Source: HGM04593 sp045613945
GTDB lineage: Bacteria; Bacteroidota; Bacteroidia; Bacteroidales; Bacteroidaceae
Direction: 5' to 3'
DNA: 64,000 bases
Assembly (NCBI GenBank): GCA_045613945.1
Contig: JAZLBZ010000053.1
Location: forward strand, 1 to 64,000
Made by a program: the position numbers and the translations under genes. A model generated the notes under the pieces. It made no database searches. It was not told the DNA's origin and saw only the letters and a list, made by a program, of their open reading frames with translations. Shown here one piece after another: positions 16,212-25,047 of the stretch (positions are counted from its first letter, which is position 1; every line of letters begins with the position of its first letter).

Positions 16212-19124
16212 ATGGAACACAATTATTTCCCTCAACGACCTACAGTTACTCCAACAATCTATGCATATAAGTTGATTGGAGTTGATTCTCATAAAGGCTA
16301 CCTAAAAGTAGGTTACACTGACCGTACTGCTAAAGAGCGTATAGATGAGCAATTGCATACAAGCAAAGTTAAATATGAAATAGTGTTGGTGGAGTCTGCT
16401 ATGAGCAACGATGGCTCTTGCTTTACCGACAAGGATGTACACCGTTTGCTCGAACGCAAAGGACACTCTCGCCTAAATCCTTTGGATAAGACGGATGAGT
16501 GGTTCCGTTGTTCGGTTGCAGATGTTATGGCAGCAATCTTGTCGCTCCGAACAGGCGTTGCAAACGAAGAGAACAGAACGCAGAACTTTACAATGCGTCC
16601 TGAACAGTTTCGTGCAGTGGAGCAAACAAAGACTTACTTTGAGCAAGCACTCAAAGAGGAGCCTAATCGCATACCTAAGTTCCTTTGGAATGCCAAGATG
16701 CGTTTCGGAAAGACCTTTGCATCATATCAATTGGCAAAGAAGATGGGCTTGTCGCGTGTATTAATTCTTACCTTCAAGCCTGCTGTGGAATCGGCTTGGC
16801 GTGAAGACCTTGTTTCTCATATAGACTTTGAGGGTTGGCAATATATCTCCAACAAAGATGCCAAGAACAACAATCTGAACATAGACCAAGAGTTTAAGCG
16901 TGCCGATAAATCGAAGCCTATTGTTGTGTTCGGTTCGTTCCAAGATTTGCTTGGCACAAACGAAAGTGGCGGTATCAAAACCAAGAATGAGTTTATACAC
17001 GCTACAAATTGGGATTTGGTAATCTTTGATGAATATCACTTTGGTGCTTGGAAAGAGAGAGCAAAAGAGTTGTTTGAGAAGGAAGATGAAGAGGATGCTG
17101 TAGATTTCGATGCTGAGAAGTACCAGAAAGACGAGGCGAACAACGCTATCAACGAATCGTGGTTGCCAATCTCTACGCGATATTATCTCTTCTTGTCGGG
17201 TACGCCGTTCCGTGCCATAAACAATGGAGAGTTCATTGAGGAGCAGATTTTCAACTGGACTTACAGTGATGAGCAAAGAGCAAAAAACGAATGGAAAGGC
17301 AGCAACAATCCTTATCAGGCATTACCCCGAATGGTTATGCTTACCTATCGTATGCCCGATGAGATACAAGAGGTTGCCAAGCAAGGGGAATTTGACGAGT
17401 TTGACCTAAATCTGTTCTTTGTAGCAGAAGGTAAAGGAGAGAATGCTAGATTCAAATATGAGAATGAAGTACAGAAGTGGCTTGACCTTATTCGTGGTGG
17501 TTATTTGCCAGCAAGTGTCGATGATTTGAAACTCGGACAGGACAAGCGACCACCAATGCCATTTAGCGATACACGACTGCTTAATGTGCTTTCGCATACT
17601 TTGTGGTTCTTGCCTAATGTGGCTTCGTGCTTTGCTATGGCAAATCTGTTGAAGCAAAAGCAAAACAAGTTCTATCACGACTATAAAGTGGTTGTTTGTG
17701 CCGGAACAGCAGCAGGTATCGGCCTGGATGCTCTGCACCCTGTGCAAGCCAATATGGGCGATCCTTTGGAAACAAAGACCATTACGCTTACTTGCGGTAA
17801 ACTGACGACAGGTGTAACTGTAAAACCCTGGACGGGTATTTTTATGCTCCGCAACCTAAAAAGCCCAGAGACCTATTTTCAGGCAGCATTCCGCGTGCAA
17901 AGCCCCTGGGAGGTGAAAAACGAAGAGGGAAGTCGCACTATAATGAAAAACGAGTGTTATGTATTCGATTTTGCCCTCGACCGAGCCTTGCGTCAGATTT
18001 CCGATTACAGTTGCCGCCTTGACATAAACGAAAGCAATCCCGAAGCCAAAGTAGGCGAATTTATCAAGTTCCTGCCTGTGTTGGCTTACGACGGTAGTAG
18101 CATGAAGGAGGTTGATGCACAAGATATTCTTGATATTGCACTTGCAGGAACATCGGCTACACTACTCGCAAAGCGTTGGGAATCGGCTCTGCTTGTCAAT
18201 GTGGATAACGATACGCTGAAACGCTTGCTTGCAAGTCCTGAAGCAATGAAAGCCCTTATGAACATTGAGGGCTTCCGCAACTTGAACAGCGACCTTACTA
18301 CCATTATCAACAAATCAGAAGCTGTCAAAAAGGCGAAGAAAGAGAATCCCAATCCTACGCAAAAGGAGAAAAAGGAAATATCCGAAGAGGAGAAGGAGAT
18401 GAAGAGCAAACGCAAACAGATTCAGGAGAAACTAATCAAGTTTGCTACCCGAATTCCCGTCTTTATGTATCTGACCGACTACCGTGAACGATGTCTCAAA
18501 GATGTTATCACGCAGTTAGAGCCGGGCTTGTTCAAAAAAGTTACAGGCTTGAGCGTAGAGGACTTCAATATGCTCTGCTCGTTGGGTGTATTCAACGCTC
18601 CGCTAATGAACGATGCAATCTTCAAATTCAAACGCTACGAGGATGCCAGCCTAACCTATACAGGTATCGACAAGCATACTAACGACGAGGTCGGTGGATG
18701 GGATACCACAATCCGCAAAACTCAGTATGAGAAGCTATTCTATAACCAACAATCCTCAATGAGTGAGGTTGATAATAGTGTGTATTCAAGAGTCGTAGAA
18801 CCTATTGAAACTACTCGCAGGGTAGCAAAGCCGGTGGATAGCAAACCGACAGCAAAAGTAGCACCAACAAGTACCGTTGTTCAACCCCAACCTGTAACAA
18901 TGACTATTGCACCAACCGTGCAAGAAGAACAAACAAAGCAAGACCTTGAAACCAAATTGGAATCAATAGGCATTGACAGCACTGTCGTTCACAAGAAATT
19001 CGGTCAAGGAACAGTTGTGAAAATCAACAAGAACGAAAAGTTTATCCACATCAAATTCACCCTCGGCGAAAAGAAGTTTATTTTCCCCGATGCGTTCCTG
19101 ATGGGATTCTTGGAGTTGGAGTAA
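16212..19124 (+). CDS. GIY-YIG (T5orf172-like) nuclease fused to SF2 helicase
   Basis: 970 residues. About 14-100 is a GIY-YIG-type domain: IYAYKL (16-21), YLKVGYTDR (30-38) with the catalytic arginine. Then an SF2 helicase: motif I MRFGKT (163-168), DEYH (273-276), SGTPF (329-333), LTTGVTV and motif VI QAAFRVQSPW (557-566). About 700-760 is a Lys/Glu-rich coiled coil, and the last 45 residues (FGQGTVVKI...FPDAFLMGFLEL) form an SH3-like tail. Translocase plus nuclease beside a methylase matches the logic of restriction-modification, with the helicase motors resembling type I/III subunits but a GIY-YIG cutter. Ends at a bidirectional terminator. The exact system type is not one I can name. Confidence 0.85.
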   Translation: MEHNYFPQRPTVTPTIYAYKLIGVDSHKGYLKVGYTDRTAKERIDEQLHTSKVKYEIVLVESAMSNDGSCFTDKDVHRLLERKGHSRLNPLDKTDEWFRCSVADVMAAILSLRTGVANEENRTQNFTMRPEQFRAVEQTKTYFEQALKEEPNRIPKFLWNAKMRFGKTFASYQLAKKMGLSRVLILTFKPAVESAWREDLVSHIDFEGWQYISNKDAKNNNLNIDQEFKRADKSKPIVVFGSFQDLLGTNESGGIKTKNEFIHATNWDLVIFDEYHFGAWKERAKELFEKEDEEDAVDFDAEKYQKDEANNAINESWLPISTRYYLFLSGTPFRAINNGEFIEEQIFNWTYSDEQRAKNEWKGSNNPYQALPRMVMLTYRMPDEIQEVAKQGEFDEFDLNLFFVAEGKGENARFKYENEVQKWLDLIRGGYLPASVDDLKLGQDKRPPMPFSDTRLLNVLSHTLWFLPNVASCFAMANLLKQKQNKFYHDYKVVVCAGTAAGIGLDALHPVQANMGDPLETKTITLTCGKLTTGVTVKPWTGIFMLRNLKSPETYFQAAFRVQSPWEVKNEEGSRTIMKNECYVFDFALDRALRQISDYSCRLDINESNPEAKVGEFIKFLPVLAYDGSSMKEVDAQDILDIALAGTSATLLAKRWESALLVNVDNDTLKRLLASPEAMKALMNIEGFRNLNSDLTTIINKSEAVKKAKKENPNPTQKEKKEISEEEKEMKSKRKQIQEKLIKFATRIPVFMYLTDYRERCLKDVITQLEPGLFKKVTGLSVEDFNMLCSLGVFNAPLMNDAIFKFKRYEDASLTYTGIDKHTNDEVGGWDTTIRKTQYEKLFYNQQSSMSEVDNSVYSRVVEPIETTRRVAKPVDSKPTAKVAPTSTVVQPQPVTMTIAPTVQEEQTKQDLETKLESIGIDSTVVHKKFGQGTVVKINKNEKFIHIKFTLGEKKFIFPDAFLMGFLELE

Positions 19125-19140
19125 CAATTTTTGATCCTTT

Positions 19141-19180
19141 ATAACGGAATAGCCTGCGAGTTCGCAAACTATTCCGTTAT
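19141..19180. terminator. Bidirectional terminator between helicase and HNH genes
   Basis: ATAACGGAATAG (19141-19152) pairs perfectly with CTATTCCGTTAT (19169-19180), with a smaller inner GCG/CGC stem. T-rich sequence follows on the right and an A/T-rich tract lies on the left. It serves both convergent genes and overlaps the last codon of the minus-strand gene. Confidence 0.8.
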
Positions 19181-20469
19181 TTGCTTTTATTAACCATAAA
19201 ATAATCTCTTCCTAATTTGCATTCAGAAGGAATATTTATTGTAAAATCTATTGGTGTGTATGTCTTTTTTGAAGATGACAATTTATTAAAAGACCATTCA
19301 AAACCTTTATACCATGATTGTATCATTTCTTGGAAAGTTGCATACTTATTTGATGTGGTAAATCTAAATTTATCTTTTGAAGTATATGGAACTATAAATG
19401 CAAATGCAATGTTTGCAATAGCAAATAAAGCGAAACAATACGGATATCTATAGTTAGTTGTTTTACGTATTGATACTATTAAATGTGGTGTATTTATTTT
19501 TACTTGAGCATTTCCTATCGCTACAAATGGCAACTGGCTGTATTTAGTCGTAGAATTTATCCAATCAATAGTCCCTTTGAAATCTGGCAAGTATTGTTTA
19601 TTGACAACACTGACAACGTATTTGCACAGACATTTATACACATTTTGTGGGATATATTTTAAGGGACTTGTGTTAAGTTGCAACTGCTCTTTAAAGAAGT
19701 CCTCAATCTCTGTAGGTAGATCTTGATTTAATTGAATCTTTATTGTGCCAACACTTGAATCACCTTTTGTTGATTCATCGAGAGATATTTTAAAATTTTC
19801 GCCTACAGTTGTTCTAACTCCATTTTTACCATGAATGGAATGAATAGTTAAAAGGAATGAAAGCATATTTGCTATGTCTGGTTCAATTGTTCTACTGAAT
19901 AGTTCATTACAAATATCACATTCTTCCCGACAAATTAGACTTTTATTCCCCAATGATTCGCTAATCGCGTGAGAGGTGTTCTTAAAAGATACTATTGGTA
20001 TTTGTTCCCCGCAGAACCTACAAACACGATTAGACTTGTTTGGCTCACCTATATAATGTCTTCGTTTTGTATTTCCACTAAAGTTTTGTGTATAATACAA
20101 TGACGCTATCTCATATTTTGTCTTATCCAAATTGGAGTGGATGTCCGTTATTCCATTTAATTTGTCCACTTTTTGCCTTAAGTGATAAAGTTCAATTGTA
20201 TCATCAATTTTATTAGGAACAACAAGAAATCTACTATCCTCTGGTATTCCATCAAATACAGATTTCATAGTTAAGCACTCCTTATTTGTTTTGCTTAATT
20301 CATCAAATACACTCAGACGAGACTTAAACTCTTTACTCGCTATTTGAACAGTCAGAATTTCCCCATTATCATTAGATTCAAATAAGTTGGAAAAAAACTT
20401 ATAGCCTGTGTATGTTGGTAAATTAATATTTAACACCTGATCCAGTAATGATACTATTGTAATTGTCAT
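19177..20469 (-). CDS. HNH-like endonuclease domain protein (HNH_5 type)
   Basis: 430 residues. Residues 1-145 are unassigned. A zinc-binding HNH-like core spans 150-190: CRFC (150-153), HAISESLGN (167-175) and CDICN (184-188), the pattern Cys-x2-Cys / His-x3-Glu-x-Leu-Gly / Cys-x2-Cys-Asn of HNH_5-like nucleases. The C-terminal 240 residues are unassigned. It has its own promoter and is convergent with the helicase, so it need not belong to that operon. Strongly AT-rich, consistent with transfer. Possible roles are a stand-alone restriction nuclease or a nuclease partner of the neighbouring ATPase gene pair, which is divergent from it. Confidence 0.7.
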   Translation of the reverse strand: MTITIVSLLDQVLNINLPTYTGYKFFSNLFESNDNGEILTVQIASKEFKSRLSVFDELSKTNKECLTMKSVFDGIPEDSRFLVVPNKIDDTIELYHLRQKVDKLNGITDIHSNLDKTKYEIASLYYTQNFSGNTKRRHYIGEPNKSNRVCRFCGEQIPIVSFKNTSHAISESLGNKSLICREECDICNELFSRTIEPDIANMLSFLLTIHSIHGKNGVRTTVGENFKISLDESTKGDSSVGTIKIQLNQDLPTEIEDFFKEQLQLNTSPLKYIPQNVYKCLCKYVVSVVNKQYLPDFKGTIDWINSTTKYSQLPFVAIGNAQVKINTPHLIVSIRKTTNYRYPYCFALFAIANIAFAFIVPYTSKDKFRFTTSNKYATFQEMIQSWYKGFEWSFNKLSSSKKTYTPIDFTINIPSECKLGRDYFMVNKSK

Positions 20470-20489
20470 AAAATATACAAATTTATTAG

Positions 20490-20497
20490 CAAATGTA
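20490..20497 (-). promoter_or_regulatory. -7 element of the HNH gene
   Basis: On the minus strand this reads TACATTTG, a full match to TAnnTTTG, 21 bases before the ATG. The -33 region is weak. Confidence 0.55.
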
Positions 20498-20543
20498 CTA
20501 TTTTAATCCTTGATAGCGAAAACATTGCGGAATAATAGTTAAA

Positions 20544-20575
20544 TTTGCGTAAGTAAAGATAAATTTATATTTTTG
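20544..20575 (+). promoter_or_regulatory. Promoter of the HEPN-like/ATPase gene pair
   Basis: TTTG at 20544-20547, 20 bases, then TATTTTTG at 20568-20575: both elements of the Bacteroidota consensus at proper spacing, 25 bases before the ATG at 20600. Confidence 0.75.
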
Positions 20576-20599
20576 TATTCAAATAGTTAGAAAGGATAT

Positions 20600-21079
20600 A
20601 TGAATTATACACAATTTAGAGAAGCGGCATATCGGCATCTTGTTTCATGTAAGCAGTTGTTGAATGATGCAAAAGATTCAACAACGAAGAAAGATTCAAA
20701 AGATAGGCTTTGTCTTGAAATATATTATTTGAGCGGATACATTTTAGAGACCATGTTGAGTTATGCTGTATGTTCTTCGATGAATGTAAATGGTGATGTG
20801 AATCAAAGCAAACCATTCAAAGAAGACAGGACACGGTTTAAAGTGCATAACCTCAATCAAAAATATAATTATGCATTGCAAAATGGATGTAATGGACTGA
20901 GAAATATTTGTTTCTTTCAAAAGAAACATCAAGACAATCTCGTCCAAAACTTATTTGATGATTGGCGTGTTGAATACAGATATGAGAATAGATCAAATCT
21001 CTCACCAGAGATTCTTTCAAAATACATCAGTTCCATTGAAGGTATATATCAAACAATTCTTAAAAATTACACAAGATGA
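20600..21079 (+). CDS. Small helical protein, HEPN-like
   Basis: 159 residues with no signal or membrane segment. The pattern is alpha-helical: YRHLVSCKQLLNDA, then a lysine-rich turn, then LEIYYLSGYILETMLSYAV, then RTRFKVHNL and a C-terminal FDDWRVEYRYE. This order (helix-helix, an Arg-x5-His at RTRFKVH, paired aromatic/acidic end) resembles HEPN-superfamily proteins, many of which are RNases of defence or toxin systems; the assignment is by pattern only and I cannot exclude another small helical family. The stop overlaps the start of the large ATPase gene by four bases (ATGA), so the two proteins are co-produced and probably act together. Confidence 0.6.
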   Translation: MNYTQFREAAYRHLVSCKQLLNDAKDSTTKKDSKDRLCLEIYYLSGYILETMLSYAVCSSMNVNGDVNQSKPFKEDRTRFKVHNLNQKYNYALQNGCNGLRNICFFQKKHQDNLVQNLFDDWRVEYRYENRSNLSPEILSKYISSIEGIYQTILKNYTR

Positions 21080-23874
21080 TTAAAATATATAATACAATAT
21101 CACAACTAGAGAAGTATATCAAACAACTCGAAGCAAGGGGTGTGTGCAAAAACTACAAGTTGGTTCTGGATGCAAATAACAAGTTGACTACTTATATAAA
21201 GCCTTCTATAGATGAGCAGGAGTTAAATTCACTCCAGGAAAAATTCCCATTGTCTGCATTTATGAGTATAGATGACGACTCGTATGACTTTATGTTTGAG
21301 GATGGAAATGGTGTGGATATTGAAACTTCACGTATTCATTTGTCCAATTTACTCTCAGAAAGCGTCTCTAAAATATCGAGCCGAATTCCAGTTGTAACTT
21401 TTTACAGCTATAAGGGTGGTGTTGGCCGTTCTACAGCCCTTGCATCATATGCTTCACATCTCGCTATTAAAAAAAATAAGAAAGTGGTTGTTTTTGACTG
21501 CGACTTTGAGGCTCCAGGATTTACAAATTTCTTTTTAGAAGATCCTGATAACATCTATTATAAGAATGGTCTTGTTGAGTTTTTCATGGACTCTGCTGAA
21601 GGAGGCGAAGATTGTTTGTCTAGCTATTACTGGGAGGCATCAAAAAAGTTTACTGGTCAAGGTTCCGTGTATGTATTCCCTGCTGGAAATTTAAGTACGG
21701 AGATTATAGATAACAATTCAAAAGTTACTCATCTTAACCATTATTTGAATGGATTAAGTCGTTTGGATGTGTTTAATCAGGATTCACTTGTTGAACGCTT
21801 TAAGTATCTTATTTCAAAGATTGAGAGCGAGATTGCCCCTGATGTCATATTGATAGACTCGCGTACTGGCTTCAATGACATATTTGGAATATCTGCATTT
21901 CGTCTCTCAGATATTGTTGTTGGATTCTTTGGTATTGATGCACAAACAAAGCCGGGAATGACATTTTTTCTCGAAGCATTTAATAAAGAAAAGGCTCCAA
22001 GAATCATACTTGCAAATTCAATAATTCCAAGTTTTCCAAAATCTAAACTGTTCGCTTGTTTTAAAGATTACGCAGAGGAAATTGTGAGGGATTTGCAATC
22101 TGAAGATGACGAAGAAAAAAATGGAGTATATGAAATTAAACCATTTGCCATTGGTTACAATGATGTATTGAAAAATATAGGCTTACCTACTTCAAGTTAT
22201 GAAGACTATATTTCCCTCATAGAAAATAATGAATTTGCAGATTATGCAAATCTCTTTAATTATATAAATGAATCAATTGGTGATTTACAAATTGTTAAAA
22301 AAGCAGAATGTTTAGACTATTCTATCGCGGATACGGAAAAAGTTCAAATGATTGAAGAACCGGAAAGTGCAACTCTGCAGTTGAAGAAAAAACTTTTAAG
22401 CAATATATCAGACAACCTCCCAGAATTGTATGCAGAGTCTATTACTGACTACGAAGAGGAATTTACATCAAATCGTTACTTCTATAGAAAATGTATGGAG
22501 GATTTGTTTAATATTGACAAGTTTCTTGTATTAGGGAATAAAGGAACGGGAAAAACCTACATTTATCGCTCTCTTGCGAACCAGCACATAGTTGAAGAAT
22601 TGAGAAAAAGAGCGAATAAAGAAGACCATATATATGAGTTTGTACCGATTATAAACTCGGAACATCATTTTAATACTCAGTTACTTGATAACCAAATAGG
22701 TGATTTTCCACTTGATTTGTTCTTTGAAAGATTCTGGAAAGTATATATATGGAATGTACTTATAGGCACCCAGAATCATGTAGTAACACCTTCTTTGGAT
22801 ACATTTGAAATAAACGAGGACACCGCTACGGCAAAGAAGTTTGTTTCATATATTAAGAATGATGAAACAATCATAAAGATTGAAAATGACTTGAACGAAC
22901 TTGATATCGCAACAAAAGCTCTTGAAAATGGTAGAAAAAGGATTGTCTTTATTTTTGACGAGTTGGACAGTGTGGTAAAACCATATTTATGGACAGAGCG
23001 AATTAGCCCGCTTATCAATTATTGTCGTAGGTTGCAATATGCTAGTATTTCGCCAAAGCTCTTTTTAAGAAGCGACCTTTATAAGGGTACATTCAATATT
23101 AACAACAGAAATGAACTGAACAATAGGACAATAAACATTGAATGGGCAAAGGATGAAATTTTTGCTTACTTCTTCAAGTTTATTCTATCACATTCAAAAG
23201 AAGAGTTTTTTGAATTAATGAATCTCTATGAGTTCTATCCTAAATTTTATATAAATAAAACTATTAATAAAATTGTAAAGAACGGTAATCAGCCATTGGT
23301 CGATGAGTACTCTCTACGCCATATGTGTGCAACATTCTTCGGCAAATATGCCGATAGCAATAACTCTAACAGATATGGTGAATCTTACGACTGGTTCTTT
23401 AACAATCTGAAGAATGCCGATGATACTATAAGCCTTAGGCCATTTATAGACCTAATAAGGTATGCTGTAGAAGATGGTAAGGACGATGTCACAGAAAAGC
23501 CAATACTCCCTGCTACTTATTTCACAAACAGCAGGACTCGAGTAAGGGCTGTAGAAAGACATTTTGAGGATTTGTCACGGGAGAAAGGTAATACAGACCT
23601 TAAAGTTATCTTTGAATATATTCGTGACAAGGCGGATAGAAAGTTTAAAAAAGACAGTTTGACAATTGAAAAATTCGATATTTTAGCTAGCAAAATTATT
23701 CAACAAGGCAAGTTGACTGATGTTAAAGACGCAGATGAGATGTTGAATTTACTTTTAGTGAATGGCATTGTTAGAGAGCAATACATCCGTTTCTCTTATG
23801 GATCACAAAAATGCGTGCAGTTCGCTTTATTGTATAAATACTACTTAGGATTAGGATCGCGACAGCGTAAGTAG
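21076..23874 (+). CDS. Tandem NTPase: KGGVGR ParA/MinD-like plus second P-loop ATPase
   Basis: 932 residues. About 1-100 is unassigned. About 105-400 is a ParA/MinD-like ATPase: deviant Walker A KGGVGRST (113-120), VVFDCDFEAPGF (138-149) and VILIDSRTGFND. About 455-930 is a second ATPase with GNKGTGKT (487-494) and Walker B VFIFDELDS (about 624-632), resembling what NCBI calls Sll1717-family P-loop ATPases. The KGGVGR variant has been noted in predicted bacterial conflict systems. Two NTP switches in one chain suggest a sensor/regulator that controls the HEPN-like partner encoded just upstream with overlapping codons. Markedly AT-rich. No transmembrane segment. Function is inferred, not shown. 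Confidence 0.8.
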   Translation: MIKIYNTISQLEKYIKQLEARGVCKNYKLVLDANNKLTTYIKPSIDEQELNSLQEKFPLSAFMSIDDDSYDFMFEDGNGVDIETSRIHLSNLLSESVSKISSRIPVVTFYSYKGGVGRSTALASYASHLAIKKNKKVVVFDCDFEAPGFTNFFLEDPDNIYYKNGLVEFFMDSAEGGEDCLSSYYWEASKKFTGQGSVYVFPAGNLSTEIIDNNSKVTHLNHYLNGLSRLDVFNQDSLVERFKYLISKIESEIAPDVILIDSRTGFNDIFGISAFRLSDIVVGFFGIDAQTKPGMTFFLEAFNKEKAPRIILANSIIPSFPKSKLFACFKDYAEEIVRDLQSEDDEEKNGVYEIKPFAIGYNDVLKNIGLPTSSYEDYISLIENNEFADYANLFNYINESIGDLQIVKKAECLDYSIADTEKVQMIEEPESATLQLKKKLLSNISDNLPELYAESITDYEEEFTSNRYFYRKCMEDLFNIDKFLVLGNKGTGKTYIYRSLANQHIVEELRKRANKEDHIYEFVPIINSEHHFNTQLLDNQIGDFPLDLFFERFWKVYIWNVLIGTQNHVVTPSLDTFEINEDTATAKKFVSYIKNDETIIKIENDLNELDIATKALENGRKRIVFIFDELDSVVKPYLWTERISPLINYCRRLQYASISPKLFLRSDLYKGTFNINNRNELNNRTINIEWAKDEIFAYFFKFILSHSKEEFFELMNLYEFYPKFYINKTINKIVKNGNQPLVDEYSLRHMCATFFGKYADSNNSNRYGESYDWFFNNLKNADDTISLRPFIDLIRYAVEDGKDDVTEKPILPATYFTNSRTRVRAVERHFEDLSREKGNTDLKVIFEYIRDKADRKFKKDSLTIEKFDILASKIIQQGKLTDVKDADEMLNLLLVNGIVREQYIRFSYGSQKCVQFALLYKYYLGLGSRQRK

Positions 23875-23950
23875 CTTAATAAACAAGTCTTAAGTTAAAT
23901 CGATGATTTAAAAGATAAGAGGCATCATCTATAATGTTGTGTAAATAGAG

Positions 23951-23988
23951 ATTACAGGGTTTACAATACGAACTCTGTAATTTTTTTT
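23951..23988 (+). terminator. Terminator after the tandem NTPase gene
   Basis: ATTACAG (23951-23957) pairs with CTGTAAT (23975-23981) and is followed by a run of eight T. It separates the ATPase pair from the toxin-antitoxin-like trio. Confidence 0.7.
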
Positions 23989-24104
23989 GTTTTACAGTCC
24001 TGTTTTTACATGCAAAAGGCCGAGTACCACCTTTGAAAATTTGTTAATTTTTCAAATGCAAAGATGCGAAAGGAGTTTCTCCAAACAAAATATTCTTTCA
24101 TTTG

Positions 24105-24136
24105 TTTCCTAAATTGGAAACTTTGCTTTAGATTTG
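24105..24136 (+). promoter_or_regulatory. Promoter with overlapping palindromic operator of the HTH gene
   Basis: TAGATTTG (24129-24136) is a full -7 match, 19 bases before the ATG at 24155. Directly upstream is the palindrome TTTCCTAAATTGGAAA (24105-24120), where the -33 element would be. A second palindrome, TTTGAAAA/TTTTCAAA, lies at 24032-24056. The layout suggests autorepression by the XRE-type protein encoded next. Confidence 0.6.
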
Positions 24137-24154
24137 CAAAAAATATTTGGTAAT

Positions 24155-24583
24155 ATGACTGCCGGGATTGATAATATTGGTGCAATGATTCGTGATGAGC
24201 GCTTGCGTCGTGGTATGACTCAAGAGGAACTTGGCGAGTTGGTTGGCGTGGGCAAAGCGCAAATCTCAAAAATTGAGAGTGGCAAGGGGCTTACAATTAA
24301 AACTGTAACGAAGGTGCTTGGTGCTTTGGGTCTTTCTGCTTCTGTGAGCCTTAAAAATGAACAGAGGATAGGTCGCAGAGTGGTGGGGTATATTGTTGCT
24401 GCCATAAATGAGTTTGCAGCAGCCCACAGGATGAGTATGCGTGAGGCTGGTAATTATCTATTGCGTTACAAGGGGGTTGATTTCTTGGCCGAGCATTATG
24501 AGGCTGAACATCTGTTGTCTTTGGATGACAGCGTGCAGGATTTGACTCGTGTATGCATTAATAATGGAGGAGGTGTACAATGA
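24155..24583 (+). CDS. XRE-family HTH protein with DUF3791-like C-terminus
   Basis: 142 residues. Residues about 9-63 form a Cro/CI-type helix-turn-helix (IRDERLRRGMTQEELGEL, then GKAQISKIESG). Residues about 76-135 (AAINEFAAAHRMSMREAGNY, then GVDFLAEHYEAEH) match the DUF3791 pattern, a small helical domain usually encoded as a separate gene beside DUF3990. So this is a fused DNA-binding and DUF3791 protein, probable antitoxin and autoregulator. Start ATG 24155 was chosen over an upstream TTG that lies inside the promoter. Its stop overlaps the DUF3990 start (ATGA). Confidence 0.82.
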   Translation: MTAGIDNIGAMIRDERLRRGMTQEELGELVGVGKAQISKIESGKGLTIKTVTKVLGALGLSASVSLKNEQRIGRRVVGYIVAAINEFAAAHRMSMREAGNYLLRYKGVDFLAEHYEAEHLLSLDDSVQDLTRVCINNGGGVQ

Positions 24584-25047
24584 AACTTTATCATGGTTCT
24601 AATGTGGTCATTGAAAAGATAGACCTTGCTAAGTGTAAGCCATACAAGGATTTTGGACAGGGTTTTTATTTGACAGAGATTAAAGAACAGGCTTTTGAAA
24701 TGGCCAAACGCACCGCAAAGATTTACGGTGGTACTCCGGTTGTCAATGAATTTGAATTTGATGAGTCGGCGTTGAGTGATTTGAATGTCAAATGTTTTGA
24801 TGAGCCTTCTGAGGAGTGGGCGCTGTTTGTTATGGCAAACCGCAATAAGAATAATGTTCATCCTACACATTCGTTCGATATTGTCATTGGTCCTGTTGCT
24901 GATGATACAATTGCAACGCTGTTCCGTAACTTTGATGATGGTATCATTGATTTGCCTATGCTTGTAAACGGTTTACGTTACAAAAAGATTTCGTCGCAAT
25001 ATTTCTTCCATTCGGCTGTTGCTGTAAAATATCTTAAGAAATTATGA
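24580..25047 (+). CDS. DUF3990 protein, probable ADP-ribosyltransferase-like toxin
   Basis: 155 residues. The DUF3990 signature is clear: LYHGS (3-7) and DFGQGFYLT (24-32), followed by helix EQAFEMAKRTA. The His and Tyr of these motifs correspond to the NAD-binding H and Y of ART-fold enzymes, so an ADP-ribosyltransferase-like activity is predicted for the family, with unknown target. It sits between two DUF3791-domain genes with four-base overlaps on both sides, the tight coupling expected of a toxin held by its antitoxin(s). Confidence 0.82.
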   Translation: MKLYHGSNVVIEKIDLAKCKPYKDFGQGFYLTEIKEQAFEMAKRTAKIYGGTPVVNEFEFDESALSDLNVKCFDEPSEEWALFVMANRNKNNVHPTHSFDIVIGPVADDTIATLFRNFDDGIIDLPMLVNGLRYKKISSQYFFHSAVAVKYLKKL

